Source of the DNA: CAWKDC01 sp964383495
GTDB lineage: Bacteria > Pseudomonadota > Gammaproteobacteria > JABCZS01
Direction: 5' to 3'
Assembly (NCBI GenBank): GCA_964383495.1
Contig: CAYLHG010000007.1
Coordinates: 3,176 to 67,175, forward strand
Length of the DNA: 64,000 nt
Both the position numbers and the translations under genes were made by a program. The notes beneath the pieces were generated by a model. The model worked only from the letters and a program-made list of their open reading frames with translations. It ran no database searches and was not told where the DNA came from. Positions 35,837 through 45,168 of the stretch are shown here, piece after piece. The first letter of the stretch is position 1; every line of letters starts with the position of its first letter.

Positions 35837-36762
35837 ACATCAGTATTGTTATTCCTGTTCACAATGAAGCAGAAGTCTTACCTTCTTTATTCAAGCGTTT
35901 GCTACCTGTGATGGAAAGCCTCAATACAACTTACGAAATTATTTTAGTGAATGATGGCTCTACGGATGCCAGCGCTGCGATTTTAGATAATTATCACGAA
36001 CAATATCCTGATCATATTCGCGTTATTCATTTTAATGGAAATTTTGGCCAACACATGGCGATCATGGCAGGGTTTGAACATGTGCATGGCGAAGTTGTTA
36101 TCACACTCGACGCTGATCTGCAAAATCCCCCCGAAGAAATTCCAAAATTGTGGGCACTCACACAACAAGGACATGATGTTGTCGGTGGTTACCGCATGGA
36201 TAGACAAGATAGTACATGGCGTTTATATGCATCCAGATGGCACAATAAAATACGCGAAAAAATTGCACCCAGTTTGAAAATGAAAGATGAGGGTTGCATG
36301 CTTCGTGCTTACAGCAAAAAAGTAGTAGATGCCATGGTGAGCACAAAAGAAACTTCTACATTTATTCCTGCACTGGCAATGGCCTATGCGCACAATCCAG
36401 CAGAAGTAGGCGTAAAACATGAAGCGCGCACAGAAGGCACATCCAGTTACAATTTATATAAATTGATTCGTTACAATTTTGATTTGATCACTAATTTTTC
36501 ATTAGTCCCTTTGCAAATATTTACTTTTATTGGCATAGGCGTTTCTGCATTATCTACGTTATTTGTGATTTTTCTTTTCATTCGCCGTTTAATCATTGGG
36601 CCTGAAGCGGAAGGGTTGTTTACGTTATTCGCCATTTTGTTTTTATTAATGGGTATTGTATTGATGGGGCTAGGCATTGTGGGCGAATATATTGGGCGTA
36701 TTTACCAAGAAGTGCGTGGTCGCCCACGGTTTGTTATTCAACGTTTGGTAGGATTTAAGTGA
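35824..36762 (+). CDS. ArnC-like undecaprenyl-phosphate sugar transferase
   Basis: A 312-residue GT2 enzyme. The N-terminal catalytic domain has VIPVHNEAEVLPSL, NDGSTDAS and DADLQNPPEE (metal-binding DxD-type), and two C-terminal membrane helices (about residues 230-260 and 270-295) anchor it to the inner membrane, as in ArnC/DPM1-like transferases. ArnC adds the (formylated) aminoarabinose to undecaprenyl phosphate. The ATG at 35824 is chosen for GAGGAAG five bases upstream. Its stop and the next start share a base. Confidence 0.85.
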   Translation: MSAVNISIVIPVHNEAEVLPSLFKRLLPVMESLNTTYEIILVNDGSTDASAAILDNYHEQYPDHIRVIHFNGNFGQHMAIMAGFEHVHGEVVITLDADLQNPPEEIPKLWALTQQGHDVVGGYRMDRQDSTWRLYASRWHNKIREKIAPSLKMKDEGCMLRAYSKKVVDAMVSTKETSTFIPALAMAYAHNPAEVGVKHEARTEGTSSYNLYKLIRYNFDLITNFSLVPLQIFTFIGIGVSALSTLFVIFLFIRRLIIGPEAEGLFTLFAILFLLMGIVLMGLGIVGEYIGRIYQEVRGRPRFVIQRLVGFK

Positions 36763-37784
36763 TGTCAAAGAAAATATTGATTTTAGGTGTAAATGGATTT
36801 ATCGGATCACATTTACTCACGAAAATTTTAATGCATACAGATTGGGAAGTGTTCGGATTAGATTTAACTACACATAAAATTGAATCACATCTCAATAATC
36901 CTCGCTTTCATTTTAAAAAATCGGACTTACGCACTGAATCCGATTGGGTGAAACAAACTGTTCAAGTGGTGGATACCGTATTACCATTGGTTGCCATTGC
37001 AAACCCACAAATTTATGTAGATGATCCGTTACGCGTATACGAGCTTGATTTTGAAGCCAACCTTCCTATTATTCGTTGGTGTGCAGAATATAAAAAACAT
37101 TTAGTTTTCCCATCCACATCCGAAGTGTATGGTATGTGTGAAGACAAAGCGTTTGATGAATACACATCACATTTAGTATTAGGCCCAACCAGTACACCGC
37201 GTTGGATTTATTCATGCTCCAAACAATTACTCGATCGTGTTATTTTGGCGATTAATCAACGAGAAGCTTTCCCATTTACTTTATTCAGGCCATTCAATTG
37301 GTTTGGACCAGGACTAGATGAATTAGGCGCACATGTCAAAACACGCACGCGTGTCGTCACGCAATTCATGAACCAAATTTTACGTGGAGAAAATTTGGTA
37401 TTATCTGATGGCGGGAAACAAATGCGCAGCTTCACTTACATTGATGATGGTATTGATGCTTTATTTAAGATCGTTGAAAACAAGAATGGCGCTGCACATC
37501 AAGAAATTTTCAACATTGGCAACCCGAATAATCAAGCCTCTGTTGCTTCACTTGCAGAATCTATTTTGTCGATCGCCCGTTCAATTCCTGCTGTGAAAAC
37601 ATTAGCTGAAAAAGTAAAAATTGTGAGCGAGCCTGCAGCAGTTGTGTATGGCACAGGGTACCAAGACGTACCTTGCCGCGTTCCCAGCATTGAAAACGCA
37701 CGCCAAAAGTTAGGGTTTGATCCGAAAATCAGCTTAGAAGAAGGATTGCAGAAAACATGGAAGGCAGTGCATCATGCGCTTTAA
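36762..37784 (+). CDS. ArnA dehydrogenase-domain homologue
   Basis: A 340-residue extended SDR that aligns in character with the C-terminal half of ArnA: GVNGFIGSHL at the start, LPLVAIANPQIYVDDP, STSEVYG and YSCSKQLLDR with the Tyr-Lys pair. In ArnA this domain oxidatively decarboxylates UDP-glucuronate to the 4-keto pentose. The formyltransferase half that E. coli ArnA carries is absent and no separate formyltransferase is in the cluster. It overlaps the alkaline phosphatase gene by 11 bases. Confidence 0.8.
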   Translation: MSKKILILGVNGFIGSHLLTKILMHTDWEVFGLDLTTHKIESHLNNPRFHFKKSDLRTESDWVKQTVQVVDTVLPLVAIANPQIYVDDPLRVYELDFEANLPIIRWCAEYKKHLVFPSTSEVYGMCEDKAFDEYTSHLVLGPTSTPRWIYSCSKQLLDRVILAINQREAFPFTLFRPFNWFGPGLDELGAHVKTRTRVVTQFMNQILRGENLVLSDGGKQMRSFTYIDDGIDALFKIVENKNGAAHQEIFNIGNPNNQASVASLAESILSIARSIPAVKTLAEKVKIVSEPAAVVYGTGYQDVPCRVPSIENARQKLGFDPKISLEEGLQKTWKAVHHAL

Positions 37785-39276
37785 AAAAACAGCTTTTTTG
37801 TTGATAGGACTTATTTCAATAGCAGCATATTTAGGGATAAACCACGCACAAAAAACGCGTGCTGACATTCCTTTTTATCAACCCAATCAACCTGCTTATG
37901 TGTGGTATGCAGCGGGACAGAAAAAAATACTTGATGCGCAAAAATTATTTCCCGGAAAAAAACGTGCTAAAAATGTTATTTTATTCGTAGGCGATGGCAT
38001 GGGAATCCCCACGATCACAACCACTCGTATTTTAGCGGGGCAACAACAAAATCAAACCGGGGAATCATATCAATTAAGTTTTGAAAAATTTCCGCATCTT
38101 GCATTATCAAAAACATATAACACAAATCAACAAGTGCCCGATTCTGCAGGCACCATGACGGCCATGATCACTGGCGTTAAAACCAGTGCAGGCGTTTTGT
38201 CTGTTGATGAAACTGTTAAAGTAAACGAAACAAACAATATTCAAACACGCACCTTAAAAACACTGATTGAAGAGGCCGAAGAACAAGGATTAGCGACAGG
38301 TATTGTGACCACTACTCGCATCACACACGCAACACCTGGGGCAGCGTATGCACATATTGCTAATCGTGATTGGGAAGCCGATTCTCAATTACCTGAAGCA
38401 GCTAAAAACGCGGGAGTTGCTGATATTGCATTGCAACTTATTCAATTTTCATCAGGCGATGGCATCAATTTAATATTAGGAGGAGGAAGCAGTTATTTTT
38501 TACCTCAGTCAGAAAAAGGCTTGCGTGATGATGGACGAAATTTAATTGCAGAATGGAAGCAAAAATATTCAGATGGTGTTTTTGTATCAGACAATCAAAG
38601 TTTTGATGCTATTGATTGGAAAAAAACAAATCATGTATTAGGATTATTTACCCCCTCGCACATGAGTTACAATGTGGATCGCAATGATGGCCCACACGGT
38701 GAGCCTTCTTTATCTGAAATGACTGAAAAAGCGATTGCTTATTTATCACGCTATCCTGAAGGTTATGTATTGATTGTTGAGGGTGGGCGCATCGACCATG
38801 GGCATCATGAAGGCAATGCGTATCGCGCACTCACAGATGCAGTGGAATTTGCCAACGCAGTTGCTATGGCGAATGAAACAACAAATGCAGATGACACATT
38901 AATTATTGTCACAGCTGATCATAGTCATGTAATGACCATGAATGGTTACCCTATTTTAGGCAATCCTATTTTTGAAAAAGTAGTTCAATGGAATGAAATA
39001 ACAGGAAATAGCGAACTTGCATTGGATAAAAACGGATTGCCTTACACAACATTACAATATGCCAACGGTCCGAGTGCACGCCAGCGCACAGATCTTACAC
39101 ACATAGATACAACGTTGCCTGATTATCACCAAGATGCACTCGTGCCTTTTGAGAATGAAACACACGGTGGTGAAGATGTTGCGATTTATGCTCGCGGACC
39201 AGGAAGCCAATGGTTACAGGGTACCGTGGAACAACATGTGATTTATCATGTGATGCGGCAAGCGTTGGGTCATTAA
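37774..39276 (+). CDS. phoA: Alkaline phosphatase
   Basis: A 500-residue exported phosphomonoesterase. Signal sequence (residues 1-27) is followed by GDGMG (73-77, metal site), PDSAG with the nucleophile S124, EGGRIDHGHHEGNA and TADHSHVM, the two other zinc-ligand segments. Family identity is secure. The start lies inside the preceding gene, so it is probably translated with the arn-like set, which is unusual, as phoA genes are generally separate and phosphate-controlled. No Pho box is apparent. Confidence 0.9.
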   Translation: MRFKKTAFLLIGLISIAAYLGINHAQKTRADIPFYQPNQPAYVWYAAGQKKILDAQKLFPGKKRAKNVILFVGDGMGIPTITTTRILAGQQQNQTGESYQLSFEKFPHLALSKTYNTNQQVPDSAGTMTAMITGVKTSAGVLSVDETVKVNETNNIQTRTLKTLIEEAEEQGLATGIVTTTRITHATPGAAYAHIANRDWEADSQLPEAAKNAGVADIALQLIQFSSGDGINLILGGGSSYFLPQSEKGLRDDGRNLIAEWKQKYSDGVFVSDNQSFDAIDWKKTNHVLGLFTPSHMSYNVDRNDGPHGEPSLSEMTEKAIAYLSRYPEGYVLIVEGGRIDHGHHEGNAYRALTDAVEFANAVAMANETTNADDTLIIVTADHSHVMTMNGYPILGNPIFEKVVQWNEITGNSELALDKNGLPYTTLQYANGPSARQRTDLTHIDTTLPDYHQDALVPFENETHGGEDVAIYARGPGSQWLQGTVEQHVIYHVMRQALGH

Positions 39277-39438
39277 TCACCTGCTATTTACCTTACCCCA
39301 ATTTTCTATTGTTAAACCCGGAAAACGCTTAAAATTCTTTACATTATTAGTAATCAATGTACATTGTAAGCTCAATGCATCGGCCCATTTGTAAATACGG
39401 TACTCGTTTTCATCACCACCCCGAAGAATATATGTTAA
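39277..39438 (-). pseudogene. Remnant of a PIN-domain (VapC-type) toxin
   Basis: Immediately after phoA, the minus strand encodes a C-terminal fragment: DENEYRIYKWADALSLQCTL, then ITNNVKNFKRFPGLTIENW, which matches the end of PIN ribonuclease domains (the D.xx.A.A...T.N..dF segment). It is interrupted upstream by a stop at 39439-39441 and has no start or ribosome site. It is a decayed toxin gene. The rest of the interval up to hemY (39491) holds nothing else recognisable. Confidence 0.65.
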
Positions 39439-39490
39439 TTATATATATTATAAAGAAAAAATGAATATTGTTTTAACCCAATGATTTTTA

Positions 39491-40657
39491 TCAGAAAACA
39501 ATTTTTAATCCTGCTTCGTAATGCTTAAGCGCCTGCTCAAGGTCACCTATTTTTTCATACACATGCCCTAACATCCAATAAGCTTCTGGATCCGGCATAA
39601 TACGTATGCTTTGCATCAGTAATTCTTGTGCTTGTCCCCAAATACCTTTGACAGCATATAATCTTGCTAACGTTAATAATAAAATAGGATCATCCGCATG
39701 TTTTTTCTGCCAATGTTCTACTGTTTTAATTTGTTTATCAATTTCTAATGTATGGACACGTCCATAAAAACGTACAAGCCTTTCATCCCATGTGTGATTT
39801 AAACTATCACGTAATAAAGCTTCTGCGGTCGCCACGTCATTCTCTTCCATTAAAACAGGTAAATAACGCGATGCAATATCTGCATCAATACGAAATACAT
39901 TGGGAATAGCACCCCACATCAATTTTTTCGCGTCCATTGTGTTTGCTTGTAATAACAACCCGCTGTACGCTTTGCGATATAATCCTACACATTGGACTTC
40001 AGATAATAATTTTTTCTTTTTTAACGTGGGCAATAATGCCAGCAACCCTGTCCAATCTTTCAACTGCAATAATACTTGCTGTAATAATTGCATGATGAAA
40101 TCATGCTCAGGTGACAATTGATGTAAACGCTGCAACGTAGCCAAGCTTTGTTCCCATTGTTCACTTTCCATTTGTAAACGCGCCTGAGTAATCCCGATCG
40201 CCAAATCTGCACGGCTATCAAGTTGATGTGCTTTACGCAAATATTCATCTCGTTCAGTAATTTTACCTTGCTTCTCTGCTGCCGTTGCTGCACACAAATA
40301 ATTAATCACAGCCGTATGCCACTTGTGGCTACTCTTAACTAATAAATTTTCTGCTTCTTTCCAATTCCCCTCTAATAAAGCAATATACCCCCGCACTGTT
40401 CTTCTTCGCATCCTATGCAAACGCCCATGCTGAAACCATTGCTTGATTTCTTTCGGAACAGCCCATAAATGGCGAAAAATGTACACTATTAAATAAATAA
40501 GATACATCCCAAATAATGTGCCTAATATACCTAACCACAAAGGCATTTCAATGCTTATTTTTCGATAGACAATTAATAAATAGCCTGGATCTTTAGCAAC
40601 GGCAATTCCTGCGATGACACACAACACTAGTGCTATTAAAAAAATGATAAGTCTCAT
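39491..40657 (-). CDS. hemY: HemY domain protein
   Basis: A 388-residue protein with two N-terminal membrane helices (residues 1-22 and 40-62) and a TPR-rich periplasmic or cytoplasmic part (motifs such as WKEAENLLVKSS and LEQALKHYEAGL). HemY of this type is found downstream of hemCDX in gammaproteobacteria and is linked to late heme synthesis, though it is not the protoporphyrinogen oxidase of the same name in Bacillus. It overlaps hemX by 4 bases. Confidence 0.9.
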   Translation of the reverse strand: MRLIIFLIALVLCVIAGIAVAKDPGYLLIVYRKISIEMPLWLGILGTLFGMYLIYLIVYIFRHLWAVPKEIKQWFQHGRLHRMRRRTVRGYIALLEGNWKEAENLLVKSSHKWHTAVINYLCAATAAEKQGKITERDEYLRKAHQLDSRADLAIGITQARLQMESEQWEQSLATLQRLHQLSPEHDFIMQLLQQVLLQLKDWTGLLALLPTLKKKKLLSEVQCVGLYRKAYSGLLLQANTMDAKKLMWGAIPNVFRIDADIASRYLPVLMEENDVATAEALLRDSLNHTWDERLVRFYGRVHTLEIDKQIKTVEHWQKKHADDPILLLTLARLYAVKGIWGQAQELLMQSIRIMPDPEAYWMLGHVYEKIGDLEQALKHYEAGLKIVF

Positions 40658-41628
40658 AAGGATTTCTCTTGTTGTTGCATAAATATTGTCCAGGTATCAA
40701 AACTTTTTAACCTACTTGGCGGATTAAATATTACGCTGACTTTTTCTAAATGTTGCAACGTAGTTAATGCTGCTTGAACCGTAGGCGATGTAGTATCGTA
40801 ATAGCGATTTATCCAAATGATAGCTTGATCAACTTGCTGATTGTACAATGTTTCTTGAGCTCGCATTGCACTAAAGCTGGCTTGACTCAAGATTAAAGCA
40901 ACATTTTCGTTGATCAACGCTTGTTCATCTTTGGAGAAATAAGGCACTAATTCACCGTCTGTTGTACGAACACGTATTAATGATTTTAAATTATCCCAAC
41001 CTGATTTTAATGATGCACGCCAGCTTTGTTTTTCATCTTCAGGTGCAATGGCATTTTGCTCGGACATTTTTTCAGCAGTTTGTTTATGTGGCAATGTATT
41101 AATACTGTTGCTAAGCACCGATAAGCTCAACATGGCCTGTGCAATTGCATTACCTCCCGTTTGCGACAAATCCTGAATATCTTGTTGAATAGCTTCTTGA
41201 ACGGGCAATAAATTGGGTTGCTGTAAATGAATCGCATTGTCCAGTGCTGCTTGCAACCAACTTCTTGCAGCTAAAGGATCTTTCATCACATATGTTTCTT
41301 GCGCAGCACGTTCTAAATAAAACTGTATCTGTGTATATCGCCAAGCCGGACTTCCCTCATGCACAGTACGGTCTAATCCCTTCAATCCTTCTGCAATTTT
41401 ATTGCTGTGATCTGCTAATTGCTGAAATTGTTGTCCGTGTTTCTCCACCACTCCTTTTAATAAGATTAATTGTCTTTGCTGTGTGTCTAATGCTAACATT
41501 AAATCAGCACGCGAATTTCTATCAATTAATAATTTTAATTGCCAACCTATGGCACCCACAACAATCATTAACGTCAATGTTAATAACCATAATATTTTCA
41601 ATCCCCATTGCTTGTTCACTTCACTCAT
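40654..41628 (-). CDS. hemX: HemX family protein
   Basis: A 324-residue single-pass membrane protein: a short cytoplasmic N-terminus, one membrane helix (about residues 12-33), then a long, charged, coiled-coil-like helical part (residues 38-85) and a globular tail. It was once annotated as uroporphyrinogen III C-methyltransferase but has no methyltransferase motif; function is uncertain. The ATG at 41628 is chosen for GAGGGA before it; a longer frame would lie mostly inside hemD. It overlaps hemD by 8 bases and hemY by 4. Confidence 0.88.
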   Translation of the reverse strand: MSEVNKQWGLKILWLLTLTLMIVVGAIGWQLKLLIDRNSRADLMLALDTQQRQLILLKGVVEKHGQQFQQLADHSNKIAEGLKGLDRTVHEGSPAWRYTQIQFYLERAAQETYVMKDPLAARSWLQAALDNAIHLQQPNLLPVQEAIQQDIQDLSQTGGNAIAQAMLSLSVLSNSINTLPHKQTAEKMSEQNAIAPEDEKQSWRASLKSGWDNLKSLIRVRTTDGELVPYFSKDEQALINENVALILSQASFSAMRAQETLYNQQVDQAIIWINRYYDTTSPTVQAALTTLQHLEKVSVIFNPPSRLKSFDTWTIFMQQQEKSL

Positions 41629-42403
41629 GTTTTGTTCCCTCATACCAAGCCTGAACTGCATTGACGATAGCATCATTACTTGCATCTTTTGCAACATAAG
41701 TGTGCTGAAATCCAAATAATTCTGCTACGCTTTTAATACGGTCACTCACCACAATTAAAGGTGTTTGATAAAAATCCTGTAGTAAGTGTGGAGGAATCAA
41801 TGCATGTAGTGATCGTAAGCTTTCACCACTCGTCAATACAATGATATCAATACCCCTTCTAATCAGCGCATGTAACACAGGCATAGGATCCTCTTGCGTA
41901 TGAATGCGTTTATAACAAATACATTCATTGACAACAGCGCCCCGCTCTTTCAACTCATCTTCAAGTGTTTGATTTCCACTATCACCTTTAAACACAAATA
42001 CTTTTTTATTTGACAAATTTGTAGGCAAACATGAAAGCAACGCTAAGGCGCCGATATCATTTTCAGGAAATAAAACAGTCTTTACACCAAAATTTTTTAA
42101 CGTATCGGCAGTTCCTTCGCCTACAGTTGCAAATTGTGGTTTAAAATATTTTAAATCAAAGTGTGACAAAAGATGTGGCATGCCATAATTCACTGCATTA
42201 GGGCTAATAAATACAACATAATCGTAATCTACTAATGTTAATATTTTTTCTTTTACATTTTCTTCTAGTGTGACAGGATGAATAATCAATGTAGGAAATG
42301 AAAGCACAGAAGCTCCGCGCTCACTCAGTGCCACAATCAACCCTTGTGATTGATGTGCGGGTCGTGTGACCAATACATGTATGCGCTCCCAATGTTTCAT
42401 CAT
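41621..42403 (-). CDS. hemD: Uroporphyrinogen-III synthase
   Basis: A 260-residue cytoplasmic enzyme that closes and inverts the D ring of hydroxymethylbilane. Conserved points include VLVTRPAHQSQGL, VVFISPNAVNYG and CYKRIHTQ; VLTSGESLRSL is the second-domain substrate-binding segment. Length and poor overall conservation are normal for the family. It follows hemC by 14 bases and is followed by hemX with overlap, completing hemCDXY. Confidence 0.93.
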   Translation of the reverse strand: MMKHWERIHVLVTRPAHQSQGLIVALSERGASVLSFPTLIIHPVTLEENVKEKILTLVDYDYVVFISPNAVNYGMPHLLSHFDLKYFKPQFATVGEGTADTLKNFGVKTVLFPENDIGALALLSCLPTNLSNKKVFVFKGDSGNQTLEDELKERGAVVNECICYKRIHTQEDPMPVLHALIRRGIDIIVLTSGESLRSLHALIPPHLLQDFYQTPLIVVSDRIKSVAELFGFQHTYVAKDASNDAIVNAVQAWYEGTKHE

Positions 42404-42417
42404 TATCCCTTGAACAA

Positions 42418-43338
42418 TTAACTCAGCATTGCTGCGTTAATAACCTCACGCGCTCCTTGCGCCAATAATGCCTCAGCAACTTCAATACCTAAAGCATTGG
42501 CCTCTGTTATAGGCCGTGTACATCGCGCGCGAAGTATCTGTTTACCATCCAAACTACCTACCAAACCTTCTAATATAAGATGCTCGCCTTCTAAAGCAGC
42601 ATGCCCGCCAATAGGCACTTCGCAACTACTGCCTAATTGCTGCCCCAAACTACGCTCTGCCACCGCTTGCGCATGTGTATGAACATCGTGAAGCGCTTGC
42701 AACTGGGGCAAAAAACGGCTCCCTTCCAGCGCCTGCACAACCACCACACCCTGGCCAATAGCTGGCAGCATTTGGGTTTGCGGCAACAAGCTCCGAATGT
42801 GTCCCCCTAAGTTTAGACGCTCCAGACCACATGCAGCTAAAATAATGGCGTCATAATCCCCTGCAAGCATTTTTTTTACGCGTGTGTCGACATTCCCTCG
42901 CAACATGCGCACTTCCACGTCCGGACGTAGTGCTTTCAGCTGGCTTTGTCGACGCAAACTGGATGTTCCGATTCTTGCGCCCACTGGCAACTCCTGTACC
43001 GAGCTAGCAACAGGCGATAAAAAAGCATCCCAAGGTGTGGCGCGGGGTAAAAATGCAGCCAAAGTAAGACCCTGTGTATTTGTTACAGGACAATCTTTCA
43101 AGGAATGAACAGCAATGTCTGCTTGCCCTTCAAGCAAGGCAGCTTCTAATTCCTTTAAAAACAACCCCTTACCGCCTATTTTTGCCAATGAAACATCCAG
43201 CGTCAAGTCACCCTGAGTATTCAATAATACAAATTCAATTTTTAAATCAGAATAACGCGCGCGCAACAAATCACCTACCCAATGAGCTTGCCAAAGGGCG
43301 AGGGCACTTTTTCGTGTTGCAATCCGTATTGTTTCCAT
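42418..43338 (-). CDS. hemC: Porphobilinogen deaminase
   Basis: A 306-residue enzyme joining four porphobilinogen units into hydroxymethylbilane. RIATRKSALALWQA is the N-terminal signature, GTSSLRRQSQL and MLRGNVDTRV hold the arginines that bind substrate carboxylates, and LGSSCEVPIGGHA contains the cysteine that carries the dipyrromethane cofactor. All family residues are present. First gene of hemCDXY; divergent from the 98-residue gene. Confidence 0.96.
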   Translation of the reverse strand: METIRIATRKSALALWQAHWVGDLLRARYSDLKIEFVLLNTQGDLTLDVSLAKIGGKGLFLKELEAALLEGQADIAVHSLKDCPVTNTQGLTLAAFLPRATPWDAFLSPVASSVQELPVGARIGTSSLRRQSQLKALRPDVEVRMLRGNVDTRVKKMLAGDYDAIILAACGLERLNLGGHIRSLLPQTQMLPAIGQGVVVVQALEGSRFLPQLQALHDVHTHAQAVAERSLGQQLGSSCEVPIGGHAALEGEHLILEGLVGSLDGKQILRARCTRPITEANALGIEVAEALLAQGAREVINAAMLS

Positions 43339-43392
43339 GAGTGAAGTGTATCATGGCAAAGTCGCTTTGAGCGACCTATACTTGGGAATACA

Positions 43393-43421
43393 TTGACATA
43401 AGGTGTTTAGCTTGTTACTAT
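43393..43421 (+). promoter_or_regulatory. Strong sigma-70 promoter
   Basis: Consensus TTGACA at 43393-43398 and TACTAT at 43416-43421 with a 17-base spacer, 27 bases upstream of the 98-residue gene. Confidence 0.8.
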
Positions 43422-43447
43422 GATCGCATTTCCACAAAGGGCAACTC

Positions 43448-43744
43448 ATGCATCACGAACCTCCTCCATCTTCAAAACCCACTTTTTTACGCAATGAAGC
43501 GACAAAAAGTAAAGGGCAGCAAGGCATGCAAAGCGAAGAAGGCAAAGGCCTGATGACGCAAATGTTTGAGTTGTTAAATGCCATTTTTAATAAACTGATT
43601 TTACCTGCCAAACCTCAAAATGCTGCACGCAGCAGTGCCAGCCCGCTTGCAGGCGGCCCATTTGCTGACACACGTCGTGGCCCAACACCGCCTCCCGGGG
43701 TGGTGCGCCATGATCACAATGACAAAGAGAATGACGAACGCTAA
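43448..43744 (+). CDS. Small hypothetical protein
   Basis: A 98-residue protein that starts after an AAGGG site and a near-consensus promoter, so expression is likely. Basic and Pro/Ser-rich ends flank a short hydrophobic helix (GLMTQMFELLNAIFNKLIL, residues 34-52); the tail is charged and His/Asp-rich. No family recognised. It lies five bases before the TPR-methyltransferase gene, so the two probably form one transcript. Confidence 0.65.
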   Translation: MHHEPPPSSKPTFLRNEATKSKGQQGMQSEEGKGLMTQMFELLNAIFNKLILPAKPQNAARSSASPLAGGPFADTRRGPTPPPGVVRHDHNDKENDER

Positions 43745-43749
43745 GCAAT

Positions 43750-45168
43750 ATGGATAACGAAGCCTTTTTCAAACAAGCTTTCGAATCTGAAAAAAGTGGC
43801 CACGTTGACCTGGCAGCAACACTTTATCAACGTATTTTAGATAATTTGCCGACGCATCCAGCTACTTTATATAATCTTGCGGTACTTAATGCTAAGCGCA
43901 ATGATTATACTCGCGCCGTCGATTTATTTGAACGTTTAATACAAGTAACACCAAATGCTTCACAAGCATATTATAATGCAGCGATTTGTTATATTAAAAA
44001 AGGTAATATTGACCACGCTATCTCGTATCTTATAAAAGCAGTGGAATATGAACCTTCTTATGCGGCAGCACAACACATGCTAGGCAGCATTTTATTACGT
44101 AGAAATGAATTCGAAAAAGCGTTGTTACATTTGACCGTAGCAGTGCAATATTTACCCGATGATGCCAATGCACATTGCCACATGGGGATGGCGTGTATGC
44201 ATACAGAGCATATTGATGAAGCGCTTCTTCATTTGGAAAAAGCCATTGCTTTAGATTCTTCATTAGCAGAAGCGCATTATCATTCAGGTGTGATTGCTTT
44301 AAGGCGCGGAAAATTAGAAGATGCTGATCAACATTTTCAATCTACCGTAGGGCGTGATTCTTCGCATTTTTCCGCTTATTACAATTTGGCTTTGATCAAA
44401 AAAAATCAATCGCAATTAAATTTAGCGAAATATTACATTGAAAAAGCATATCAATTATCTGATAACAATCCATTTATTGCTTATCTTCATGCCATTTTAA
44501 ATGGAAATACTGCGTTCGATCACACACCTGATGAATTTGTCACAAATTTGTTTGATCACTATGCTTCGTATTATGATGAACATTTAAAAAATGTATTGCA
44601 TTGTGGCTTGCCACAACAATGTGTTGCATTGTTTAATGATCATATCAAAAATATAAAAAATCAATGGGACTGCATACTTGATCTTGGTTGTGGCACAGGA
44701 TTAACAGGTGAAGCATTTCGTTCTTATGCTACACAATTAATGGGATCTGATTTATCAGAAAACATGTTAAGCAAAGCACGAGAAAAAAATATATATGATC
44801 ACTTGTACCATGAAAACATGATTGAAACTTTGAAACGCTTTGACCACACAATAGAGATCGCTATATGCTGCGATACATTAGTATACGTGGGTAAATTAGA
44901 ACCTTTTTTTGATAATTTGTCTCATGCATTACGTCCAAATGGATATGCAATATTAACTTTTGAATCAAGTGATACAGAATCAACGACTTTATCTTCCACA
45001 GGTCGTTTTACACATTCAGCATCTTATATTCGATCCTGTGCAATACAATACGAATTCAACATGATTGAAATGCGAGAAACAGGGTTACGAAATCAAGCAG
45101 GAGAACAAGTGCCTGGATATATTGTTTTGATACAATATCTGCCTATAAAATTAACCACTGATAAATAG
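43750..45168 (+). CDS. TPR protein with C-terminal methyltransferase domain
   Basis: A 472-residue protein. Residues 1-245 are about seven TPR units (for example YNLAVLNAKRNDYTRAVDLF and YYNAAICYIKKGNIDHAISY), and residues 300-440 are a class I SAM-dependent methyltransferase: CILDLGCGTG (SAM-binding motif I), GSDLSENML (motif with the acidic ribose-binding residue) and ALRPNGYAILTFE. The TPR part may present the protein substrate. Such TPR-methyltransferase fusions occur in many proteobacteria; no target is known. The end overlaps the convergent ATPase gene by 26 bases. Confidence 0.82.
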   Translation: MDNEAFFKQAFESEKSGHVDLAATLYQRILDNLPTHPATLYNLAVLNAKRNDYTRAVDLFERLIQVTPNASQAYYNAAICYIKKGNIDHAISYLIKAVEYEPSYAAAQHMLGSILLRRNEFEKALLHLTVAVQYLPDDANAHCHMGMACMHTEHIDEALLHLEKAIALDSSLAEAHYHSGVIALRRGKLEDADQHFQSTVGRDSSHFSAYYNLALIKKNQSQLNLAKYYIEKAYQLSDNNPFIAYLHAILNGNTAFDHTPDEFVTNLFDHYASYYDEHLKNVLHCGLPQQCVALFNDHIKNIKNQWDCILDLGCGTGLTGEAFRSYATQLMGSDLSENMLSKAREKNIYDHLYHENMIETLKRFDHTIEIAICCDTLVYVGKLEPFFDNLSHALRPNGYAILTFESSDTESTTLSSTGRFTHSASYIRSCAIQYEFNMIEMRETGLRNQAGEQVPGYIVLIQYLPIKLTTDK

